A stretch of 64,000 nt of DNA, from contig NZ_JACZFQ010000021.1 in NCBI RefSeq assembly GCF_014904755.1, forward strand, positions 124,001 to 188,000, given 5' to 3'. This DNA is from Neoluteolibacter marinus (GTDB lineage Bacteria; Verrucomicrobiota; Verrucomicrobiia; Verrucomicrobiales; Akkermansiaceae). A model generated the notes under the pieces. The model did no database searches, was not told the DNA's origin, and was given only the letters and a program-made list of their open reading frames with translations. A program made the position numbers and the translations under genes. Positions 44,801-54,700 of this stretch are shown here, in pieces. The stretch's first letter is position 1. Each line of letters starts with the position of its first letter.

Positions 44801-45584
44801 CCAGCTCGAGATCCTCCACGCGCAGAGTTTCCTCACCAGCGACCCCGGCTCCGCGAACCTCCTGCCCCGCTATCTCCGCCCCGATGAAGACGTCTATTCA
44901 ATCGAGGCCCGCGTCCGCTCCTACCTCGCGGTAAACTGTTCCTACTGCCACAAGGACGGCGGCAGTGTTCCCGCCGCCTCCTGGGACGGGCGCCCGGAAC
45001 TGACCTTGGCGGAGACCGGCCTGGTCAACGGTGAGGCCACCCAGAACGGCGGCGACTCGGCCAACAAACTGGTCGTCCCCGGCGACACCACCCACTCGAT
45101 CGTCCTCAACCGGATCGCCGCCAGCAACGGCTTCACCCGGATGCCGCCGGTCGGCAGCAATGTCATCGACCAGGCAAGTGTCGACCTTCTGACAACCTGG
45201 ATCAACGGCGAGCTCGCCGCACGGCAAACCTACGAGCAGTGGCGCGCAACCAACTTCGAACCGGATGACGACCCCGCCGGTCAGCCAGGCGAGGATCCAG
45301 ACATGGACGGGCGTAGCAACCGCGATGAGTTCCTTGCCGGCACCCATCCCCTCGACGGCTCCAGCTTCTTCCAGCCGAAGCTCGCCGGGCATCCGGCGAC
45401 ACTCGGATTCACCTTGCCCGCCAACCGCTCGTTCCGGATCGACGTTTCGACCGATCTCGGGCAGTGGAACCCGTGGGATATTCCAGGCAACCAGGGACTT
45501 CCCGTCGCAGGCGGGTTCATCGAGTTCGACGTGCCGGCAATCGAACCCCGCCGCTTCTTCCGGGTCGAGCTCGAGGAGAACTAG
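41877..45584 (+). CDS. secreted glucose/sorbosone dehydrogenase mosaic with LamG and diheme regions
   Basis: 1235 residues from ATG 41877 with signal peptide MLRKPTRLITLALLGAAHAQ. Order: a LamG/ConA-like region (about 20-250), an Ig/cadherin-like insertion, and a PQQ-type glucose/sorbosone dehydrogenase propeller (about 380-800). The latter carries NHNGGDLHFGPDDGFLYIS. A C-terminal region follows with two c-type haem motifs, CLICH near residue 943 and CSYCH near residue 1021, then an Asp-rich thrombospondin-type-3-like stretch (EDPDMDGRSNRDEF). The last ~60 residues form the W/FFRVELEEN tail also found in the next gene. Together this suggests an electron-transferring sugar dehydrogenase outside the cell. 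Confidence 0.82.
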   Translation: MLRKPTRLITLALLGAAHAQTVTHRWNFNSTGPATHGTVISDQISSAPGVIVGNGAVRSGTQLTLPGTTNGNAIPSGNSAYFDLPNGIISSKTNLTLEIWATVHSAKTWQRLFDFGRMNLSGSGEIPHDSAIAPSGSQARDSFMLSVSRDGLLSQQRFSGRIDGGTEYLTDNSFAIAANTQYHFVATYQSGVGTFAATGGRITWYRNGVATGQVDLPFRLAELEDVNNWLGRSQWSNDSNANISYNDVRLYDHVLGSAQISANFAAGPDAAFPAPAVQADALVMGHGRKARIRVLENDSGEIARGTLAISAPPAAGTATVSADGSILYSHTTGTPAGDSFQYTVANTTGQSSTGTVTINFSDDLKIPSPDLNVPAAPPATAYSLVNALGSLTFNQPLCLRTPPGETQRLFVCEKGGNIRVVDDVTSPTPVSAVFFNLASLVNGRSGESIATDGESGLLSMAFHPDYAENRQFYVFYSVNLSGLRYQRVSQFTTQADNPNAADTASEIVMIEQRDQASNHNGGDLHFGPDDGFLYISVGDEGDANDTRLNSQLINKDLFSGILRLDVDRDMTRSVEPTAHDAIKLTGPGGTARFAIPKTNPYVPVALGGDWNGTYNGSNVTGTVRREFWATGLRNPWRMSFDGGTSPATLWCADVGQDSREEVDLITRGANLGWVYREANLTGPRTTNPTMPANFDALYHTPPVYNYNRNNDNFGGTSVTGGVVYRGARIADLYGKYIFADYNSGNIWSMDTGTFAVQRIAGEGNIAAFGTDPSNGDILLADLGDGIVRRLTATTATGSFPATLSATGLFADLTDLSPSPGLVPYTVNLPFWSDHAIKSRWFVIPDGTSSFTASTDGLWTLPAGTIWVKHFDMEMQRGVPASKKRIETRLIVKTGTGAYGVSYRWNEAGTEAYLAADAGEDFVLEITDGGSPAPQTWRIPSRAECLICHTPQAGHALSFNTRQLNLENAILGETGNQLEILHAQSFLTSDPGSANLLPRYLRPDEDVYSIEARVRSYLAVNCSYCHKDGGSVPAASWDGRPELTLAETGLVNGEATQNGGDSANKLVVPGDTTHSIVLNRIAASNGFTRMPPVGSNVIDQASVDLLTTWINGELAARQTYEQWRATNFEPDDDPAGQPGEDPDMDGRSNRDEFLAGTHPLDGSSFFQPKLAGHPATLGFTLPANRSFRIDVSTDLGQWNPWDIPGNQGLPVAGGFIEFDVPAIEPRRFFRVELEEN

Positions 45585-45665
45585 CCTCCGCCGCCAACCC
45601 GCAACTCCGCCGGCCATTCCGACTCAACCTGAGTTGGCGGGAGGCGTGAATCCCGCGTGACACTC

Positions 45666-45672
45666 TGTTAGA
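45666..45672 (+). promoter_or_regulatory. TGTTAGA element upstream of the giant gene
   Basis: TGTTAGA lies 109 bases before the ATG at 45781, in the same context as the other copies, with an AAAAAAC/GTTTTTT inverted repeat (45672-45687) immediately after. Possible promoter of the giant gene or terminator region of the previous one. Confidence 0.3.
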
Positions 45673-45742
45673 AAAAACACGTTTTTTGGCACTGGCCAGA
45701 ACTCGGGGACAACTCCTAGCCTCTCGCCCCATCCAACAAATG

Positions 45743-45777
45743 AGTCCGGGACGGATCCGGAATCATTCCCCCGGACT
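45743..45777 (+). promoter_or_regulatory. leader inverted repeat just before the giant gene
   Basis: AGTCCGGG (45743-45750) is the exact reverse complement of CCCGGACT (45770-45777), ending 3 bases before the ATG at 45781. In RNA it would occupy the place of a ribosome-binding site. No Shine-Dalgarno sequence is visible. It is a candidate translational switch or operator. Confidence 0.35.
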
Positions 45778-45780
45778 AAC

Positions 45781-48700
45781 ATGCCATTTTTGATCCTTCG
45801 GTCCGCGCGCGCCGCGGCTCTTGCCCTGACAATAGCATCGACCCACGTCGTGCAGTCGGAGGTAACTATCTTTCCGGAATTATTCCCGACGTCCGACCTT
45901 GCCATCGACACGGGTTTTGGAATAACGGCCGAGCTCCCTTTCACCCTCGAGAGCCGCGACGGAGCCCTGGACACGGACTGGCAGCTTCTCCACGAGAATC
46001 CGGGGGACCCGTCCCTGGCTGGCACCCTCGGCCGGCTCAATGAATCGGTTGACGCGTTGCTCGAACTCATTCCCCGCCGGCATCTGTTCTCGGGCGGGGA
46101 ATCCGGCGATGTAATCCGCGACTACGGCGGGGAGATGTACCAGGCAGGAAACAACCTGGCCTTGGATGACACCTATATCACCTACTCCGACAATACGGTC
46201 CGAACCATCTCCGCCGGCACCGGTAGCGCGACCTATTTCACCCGGAAGTTCGACGGTTTGTTCATCTTTTCAGCGGAACTGCGCGGAATCTCCAATTTCA
46301 CCGTCTCGGGCTTCCTGAAGTCGTTCCGCGACGGCCCGGTCTCCACCGGGGAGTTCACGGTCGATTCGGAGGGCACCCGTTACCTGGCTTACGTCAAGCA
46401 GGTCCACGGAAACAACATTCCCACGGTCAATCACCTGATCCTGCTTCCGGATATGCCCGGCATCAGCCGCAGCGCCAGCGACAACCCCGCTTCCGACAAT
46501 CACCAGATCGGTGGACTGCCCGCATCCACACCGATTCACCAGCTCGTTTTCTCCCAGCCGTCGGGCGGATACCTGGACCTCAGTGTTTTCAAGGCCATGG
46601 CCGGGCGCTACCTGGCGATGGCAAATGAGGCACCCGATTGGTTCGTGCCCCCTGCGCGCGGCGGCCGGCTGGCCCCATACGAATCCATCCCATTTCCCTG
46701 CAAACTCACCCCCGGCAATCTCCTGCCCGGTCAATACCAGACGCGGTTCACCGCCGCACCTGCCGGAAGCACCGCGGCCGAGGTGCCGCCGGAGGCCTGG
46801 CGAAAGGTGGAGATGAATGTCGCCGCTCCTGACTTCGCGCCGGAGCGAGGGATCGTGGACATCGGAACCCTCGTCAGCTTCAGCCCCGGTCCCATCGAGG
46901 TCCAGCTCCAGCCCACGGGTACTTCCCCGTTGCCGGACAACCTCTCGGTCACCAGCGACGCCCCATGGCTGTCCGCAACCCATCAAGCGGCCGGGAATGG
47001 CTCAATCCTCCTGGAAACTACATCCGCAGAACTTCCTGCCGGCACCTACCTTGCCACCGTTTCCGTCGCCAGCCCGACAACACGGAGGGAGATCACCGTG
47101 TTCCTTCGCGTCGCCCGGTTGAACATTACCCAGCTTTTGGCGGACCCCGTCCGTCCACTCATCTACGGGCTCGTTCCCAACGGCATCGACAATGGCGGCG
47201 TGGCGGTGATCGACACCGTTTCCCGCGGTATCATTGATTACATTCCCGCCGGCCGGAACCCGACCGACCTCGATCTTACCGAAGGCGCGGCGGAACTGCT
47301 GGTCTGCAACACCATCGACGCGTCGGTTTCGCGCATCGACCTGGCATCGCGGACGGTCACCGCCACCCATCCGCTGCCCGAATTCAGCCATGAGGTCGAT
47401 TATTTCGGCGGCCGCGTGGCGGACGGACCGGGGAACATCATCTATTATCTGGACGAGCAACGCGGACCACGCCTGCGGGTTTTCGACACGTCCACCGGGA
47501 CCGTGATCCAGACCCTGAGTTCTCTCAGCGGGGACTCGCCCGACCTTTCGGGTTTCCAGGGCTACGGCGACATCGTGGTTAGTCCCGATGGCTCGAAGCT
47601 CTTCGGCTGGTCGAAGTTTCTCTCCCCGTCGGGCGGCGGATACGGTGGAACACACGTGGTGCGCTTCGACATCGCGCCGGACGGCACCCTCGGAGGTTTC
47701 ACCCGTGGCGCCGACTCCAACTCCGTCGCAACTCCCAATTTCCAGGGCTATCCCACCGAGACGCCCGCGATGATGACCGCCGACGGCACCGGCCTGTTCA
47801 TCAAGGACCGTGAGGTGGATCAAACCGATCTTGATTTCCACCCTCTGGTCTTCCCCGCCGCGCTTTATTCCATCAGCCCGGGCGGTGAGCTCGGCGCAAG
47901 CACCACGCGGCTTTACCAGTCGGCTGATCCCGGAGGGCCCTACATCGACCTGGCCTCCTACACGTGGATCCAGGCCTTCACCCCGGACTATGCCTGGCAT
48001 GTCAGCTTCAACCGGAGCACGGCAACCCTCGATTGGATCGACCTGCGGGTCACTCCGGGGCTGGACGCGATCGGCATCAGGGTTTTTCCCGCCGACGGAG
48101 CGACCGTGGCGCAGCCGTCTGAAGTTCGGTGGACCCCGGAGATCGACGTCCGGGAGTATCGTGTTTTCCTCGGCACCGACGCAGGCGCGGTGAGCGGGGC
48201 GACGTTTGAATCCCCCGAATTCATTGGAGTCTCCAACGGAGCCAGGTTCGCTTTGCCCGAGATGCTGGAACCGGATGGGGAATACTTCTGGCGGATCGAC
48301 CATGTCCGTGCCGACGGCACGGTCGTCACAGGTACCACGAGGTCCTTTCACATATCACCGATCGTTCCGGCTTCGAGTTCCGTCCAAGGCACCACGGTGG
48401 CCGGGAACACCCGGCACCTCGAGACGATCTTGTTGGAGTCTCCCCAGTCCTCTGACTGGACCGCAACCTGCGGGGTTCCATGGATCTCATTCGCGGAGGA
48501 TTCCGGCACCACTCCCGCGATTCTGACAATCCTGGTGGATGCCTCCCAACTTGCTCCCGGGAAGCAAGAGGCGGTGATCAACATTGGCAGCGGGGGAAAT
48601 GCATTTGAACTGCCGCTGAAAATCGATGTCCGCCGGCCGACCTATATCATGGCGAAGCCCGATCCACGGCTCCCGCTCGTCTACGCCGTTTCCGAGGAAT

Positions 48701-51700
48701 ACAACTCAAGCCAGCCCTCGTTCCTGATGGTGATCGACGCCACTACGGGAACGATCACCGGTGCCGTTCCCGTCGGCCGCGAGGTTTCTGACATCGCTGT
48801 CCACCCGGACGAAAACCGGATCTACGTGGCCAACTGGAAAGCCGGCATCCTGCGCGCCATCGACCGGTCGACGCTCCGCGAGATCAGGACTTATGGCTTT
48901 GAACCGGTGACCGACATCTACAATGCCGCGAATGACGTCCGCCGCATCGCCGCCGGTCGATCCGGGCGACTGATGATCGAAGAAAACAAGATCCCGGGGA
49001 ACCTGAAACTGATGGATACCGTGGATGGCACCATCGTCGCCAGCCTCGAGACCATGTCTGGAGGCGGGACCTTCGATCCCGCCGGGCGCTACTACTATCA
49101 CGGCGACGTCAATGTCGGCACGGCCGCCCTCCACAAGATCGACACCGCGGGCGACTCGCTGGTGGAGGTCGCATCGTTCCGCGTAAGCGGAGCGTCCAAC
49201 TACGGGTCAGTTCGCGTTCATTCCAGCCCCGACGGCTCGCGTTTCTACTGGAACGGTGGAATTTTCGATCCCGACCTTGCTCCCCTTCATGTGCTCACGG
49301 AGGAAGTGGTCGCCGCCACCTCCGGAGGCGAGGTCGTGTGTACCAACCGTTCCATTTACAACGGCTTCAACGGCCAGAAGCTCGCGGCTTCGCCCATGAC
49401 CACCTACTTCCAGGTGATTGCAGGAGACGAGTCCACCTTGCTTTCGTTCGGCGGCGATTCGATCGCCAGGACCGACCTTGCCACGCTCGCGGGCCTACCG
49501 GACTGGAATCTCACCCCGTCAATTGCCAACGGCGCAACGGTCGTCGGGACCACCCAGACCCTCTCGTGGAGCCTCGAACCGTTCGCCTTTGCCTACGACG
49601 TCTATTTCGGAACCGATCCCGAAGCCCTCGCCAAAGCCGGACCGGGCGATGACTGCCATCTCGGACAGACCGGCGGCACCACCTGGACAGGGACGCTGCC
49701 GTCCTTGGATCTCGACGGAGACTACTACTGGCGGGTCGACACCCAAGGTTTCTCAGGAACCAAGACCGGCACCGTGTGGTCATTCAATGTCGCACCGATC
49801 GACGTGACGCCGAGGGCAGTGATGATCTCGGCACCGAACGGAACCCCGATCGCGCCCCAGTCCCTCGGCTTCGCCGGCCCGGGCGCCTGGTCGGCGACGA
49901 CCTCCACCGCGTGGATCACCCTCGACACCACGTCCGGCACCACCGCCACCCCGCTCACGTTCCAGATCAATGCAGCGGGGCTTTCGAACACCACCCGCAT
50001 CGGCTCGATCCGCATCGAGTCTGGCACTGACAGTTTCTTGATTCCCGTCACGCTCGACCTCTTCCAGATCAACGTCACCCAGCTCGCCCCGGACCCGAAA
50101 AGGCCGGTCGTTTATGGCATCAACTACCGGGACCCGTCGCAAGGCTCTTGCCACCTGCTCAAGCTGGACGGCACCAACGGCGATCTCCTCGGGGTGACCC
50201 GCCTCGGTTACAAGGTCAACGACATTGCCATCGATCCAAGCACCGACCGGCTCTATGCATCCAATACCGGGTATCCCGAAACCCGGGTCATCGACCTCGA
50301 GTCGTTCAGCGAACTTCCGCCGCTTTCACTCGGCACCGGGGTTTTCAAGCTGGAGGTTGACCCCATCCGCCAGCGGATCATCACGGAAAGCGAGCGGAGC
50401 CCGGCCGAGATCTCGATCTTCGACATCGGCACCGGACGCAAGCTGGGGTTCATCAACGAAAGTCCCGGCGGCGGGGTGCTCGACGCGTCCGGGAACTACT
50501 ATTATCATACGATTTCCGGCTACAACGGGAAAATCAACAAGTACGACTTGTCCGTGACCCCGCCCGCGCTGGTCGCCGCCAGCGGTTCGACCTACGGAAC
50601 CCGACTGCCGCTTCTCACCCACGACGGCCGGTTCATCGTCCAATTCGATACCGTTTATGACTCCGTCCTGAACGCCGGCCTCACGCTCCCCGATGACGTT
50701 TGGTCGCTCTCCCCGGGAAGCGAACTGGCGGTCGGCGAGAACATGATCTGGTGGCTCGACAGCGGCACTCCTGTCCGCGCTTTGCCTTTTGCCACCACGA
50801 TATCGTCGTTCACCGGTGACAGTCGGCACCTGCTGCTCTACAACCCAGCGTCGCGTTCGTTTGCATCCCTCCCTCTCGACGAGATCACCGAGCTGCCAGG
50901 GCCGTGGCCCCACGACCGCCAGATCCTGGCCGGTTCACCGGCCGTCCTTCGCTGGACTGCCGTTCCGGACGCGGTTTCCTACTCGCTGGTGATCACCGAC
51001 GGGCACTCGGGGGATCAGGTTTACAGCGGGCTCACCGATCCAAGCTTCGTCTTGCCCGATCCGCTGGCATTCGGTGAAACCTACACTTGGCGCGTCACCG
51101 CCCAACGCGCGTCTGCCCCGCCCCTCGAAGGCGCCGCCCTCGGTTTCTCAATCGCCTTTCCCCAAGGGCCGGGGGTCAGTGGTGTGTCCGGCCAGTCGGT
51201 TGCACTCGGCCCCCGTCACCTCCTGCTCGGATCCGACGGGAATGTCACGATGTCCGCCTTCGACCCGCAAACCGGTGTCTCCAGCCCCCTGGAGAATCTC
51301 ACGATCCCGGGAAACTCCACCACCCATGCATTCGGGGTTCCGGCAACGATCGACAACGCCACGATTCACGTCGGCGCGTCGCAGTGGGACACGTCCACCC
51401 TCAACAACTGCGGTGCGGCCGTGCTTTTCAAGGCTGATGCCCTCGATCGCTTGCGTCCCCGGCTGTTCACCGCACCCTCGCCCGTCGCGAACCAGGCATT
51501 TGGCGGAAGCATCGCCGCCCAAGGAGATCTGCTGCTGGTCGGACCCATCACTGGCAACCAGTCGCTGCGCGGCAAGGTTTCCGCCTACCTCACCCACCCT
51601 GAGCGAGTCCTGCTCCAGGAAATCCAGCCCGCCGACTCGACACTCAACGACCGGTTCGGCAGGTCGATTGCGCTCGATGGCAACGTGGCGGTGATCTCAT

Positions 51701-54700
51701 CGCCAGGATCGGGTACTTCCGCCACGCAGCGGCTGCCCGTGGCCTACGTCTTTACCCGCAGCACGGTGACCGGACAATGGACCCAGCGGCAGAAGTTGGC
51801 GCTCCCTGGGGCGGTCGCCAACAACGACGTGGCGAGCTCGATGGCCCTCGGTGATGACCTGTTGGCGATCAACAACACCAGCCGCGATGAGGTGATGGTC
51901 TTCACCCGCCGCCCCGACGACACCTTCATCCACCATTCGACGATCAACCGCACCGGGGTCCCGGACGCGACCAACCGTTTCGGCGCCAGCGTCGCCATTC
52001 ATGGCGACTTGCTGATGATCGGCGATACCGGCGCACTGCCGGACGGTACCAATTCCCAAGGTGCCGTATTCACATTCCACCGGTCGGGGAATGGCTGGGT
52101 CGACGGGCCCGTCATCACACCGCAGGAGCTACGCACCGCCTTCGGCAGTTCCCTCGCCGTCCGGGACGGCTGGCTCCTCGCCGGCGGTGCCACAAGTTTC
52201 AGCGTCACTACCCCGGCATGGCTATTCCGGATCGATCCAACGGGAAACTTTTCCCCGACGCTTTCCGACCTGCCGTTCCAGGCCGCTCACGACCGGCCCT
52301 TCAGGTGGGAACTAACCGCCGGGGATCTCAACGGCAGCGACGGGATCACCCTGACGGCCCTGCAACTCCCGGCCTGGCTTTCCTTCACCGACCTCGGGGA
52401 TGGCCGGGGCATTCTTTCCGGAATTCCCACCGCGGCACCGGGTTCAAACTTCGATCTCCAGTTCAAAGTGACGGACCCGTTCGGGGCCTCCGCGTACCGC
52501 AGCTCACGACTGACGCTCGTTGCCGGCAATGATCGCCCCACTGTCACCCTCACCCCGTCGAAGCTGGATCTGAAGGAAGGCGCAGAGCTCACCCTGATGG
52601 CATCTGCGTCGGGCACCGGTCCATTCTCCTGGCAGTGGCTGCGCGATGGCAATGATCTCCCGGGAGCCACCTCGGCGACATTCCAGCTTCCTGAAGCCTC
52701 GGTTACCGACGCGGGCGTCTACACCGCGGTCGCGACCAATGCCGCCGGCAGCACAGCCTCGACACCGGTCGCGGTGACAGTCGCCCCCGCCGACCGCTTC
52801 GCCGGTCCGTGGTCGACCTTCGGGAGCAATACCCGCCGCAGTGGATATCACCCGGCACGACTCGGCAACCACGTCTTCGTGCCTGCCTGGGAGGCCGCCG
52901 TCTCCGGCACCTACCCGCTGCTCCGACCGGTGATCGCGGACGGCAAGGTCTTCATCAATCACTCCCTTTTGAATGGAGGAGGAATCGCCTCGATCCAAGC
53001 ACTCGACCTGATCACCGGAACTCCGGTCTGGGACACTGCCTTTGCAGGCACCGCGAGATCCAACCCACTTTCATGGCACGGGGGGCGTCTCTACTACCAG
53101 CAGACCAAGAGCGACGAAAGCCGGCTGTGGAGCCTGGATGCCGCCAATGGTGAAACGCTCTGGTCCTCCCCGTTCACCAGCCAGTCCTATTATTACGAGG
53201 CACCCGCTGCAACCGACGACGGGGTCTGGATGTGCGCCGGCTATGGATCCGGGATCTACGGCTTCGATCCGGATGGGACTCCCCGGTTTCAGGTCTCCTT
53301 GCCGCAATACAACCAGTGGACCCCGGCGGTCTCTGCGGGCCGCCTGTTTTCGTGGGTGAACGGAGTCCTCCGCGAGCATGACCCGCTTGAGGGCGCTGCA
53401 ATGTGGTCGGCCTCCAGCGGCTGGACATGGTCCAGTTCGAACATCCCGGCATTCCAGGGCAACTCCGTGGTCACGGTCTGCCGCGAAGGAATTTGTTGTT
53501 TCGACCTGCAAACCCGTGCCGTGCGCTGGCGGATCGAGGGAATCTTCAGCGGCAGCCCCGCCGTAGCCGGGGATCGCGCCTTTGTGATCCGCGGCCAGAG
53601 GGTCGAAAGCTTCCGTTTGTCGGATGGCCAAGTGCAAAAGGTGTTCGAAGCAGGGGCCACCATCACCTCCGGCCAGCCATTGCTGTTGCAGGATCATCTG
53701 GCTATTGCCACCGCAGGGGAGACCTTCATTTTCGACCGGTCCACCGGCGATCCGGTCCAATCACTACCCATTGGAGGTCTGTTGAGTTACGCCGACGGCC
53801 ACCTGCTCATCGCCGGTCCCGACGGTGTTCTCCGGGCCTATTTTGCAAACGCGGCACCCACGTTCAGCCCGGAAATCCCCACTGCCATCAATGCCGGGGC
53901 CGCCGCGGCTGACCTATTGTTGGATCTCACTCCATTTGCATCGGATCCCGATCCGGCGGATCGTCCAGTCTGGTCGATTGCCCAGGTGTCCCGACCTGGA
54001 ATCTTCCGTGTCCTCGAGATCGATCCGGCACGCGGCGAACTATCGGTCGTTTACAATCCCTGGGAATCCGGCTCCTCGGAGGTGGTGATCCAAATCACCG
54101 ACAACGCCGGCAACACCGCCCGATCCGCCCTGATATTCACCATTCCGCCCCATTCGGAGCCGACGCTCCGTCAGGCCGAAACGCTGATCCTCAACCGTCA
54201 GACCGGTTTGTTCGAACACACCATCACGGTGACCAACACCTCCGCGCGGGAAATCGCCGGTTTCGACCTATTCATCAGCGGTCTCCCAGACGGGGTCCAG
54301 CTGGTGAACGCGTCCGGTTCGGATGCAGGCACGTGGACCGTGGAGCATCGCCAACCGGTCGCCGCCGGTGCCACCGTGACGCTGGTCCTCGAGTATTTCT
54401 CCCCGGTCCGAGGAACGATCATCGAGCCCCGGGTTGAACTCGGCCAGGTTGCACAGCCGGCCCCCGACCCTGCGCCCGGGGAATCCGGTCTGGCGGTCGA
54501 TCGCTGCGCTCTCGTTGCCGGCGGCCTCCTCATCGAGTTCTCCGCCATCCCCGGCGGGACTTACGAGATCCAGTACTGCGACAACACGGTGGACTGGAAA
54601 TCATCACCAATCCTCATTCATGCGGCGGGCAACCGGGTGCAGTGGATCGACCGGGGACCGCCCCGCACCGACGCCCCTCCCGCCGACAAGACCTCGCGCT

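Noticed and set aside
43023-44819. A 598-codon minus-strand open frame
   Set aside because: Antisense to the dehydrogenase mosaic gene; Gly/Ala/Arg-rich composition typical of shadow frames.
45686-45714. TTGGCA with a 17-base spacer before the giant gene
   Set aside because: The -10 candidate ACAACT matches the consensus poorly, so it is not listed as a promoter.
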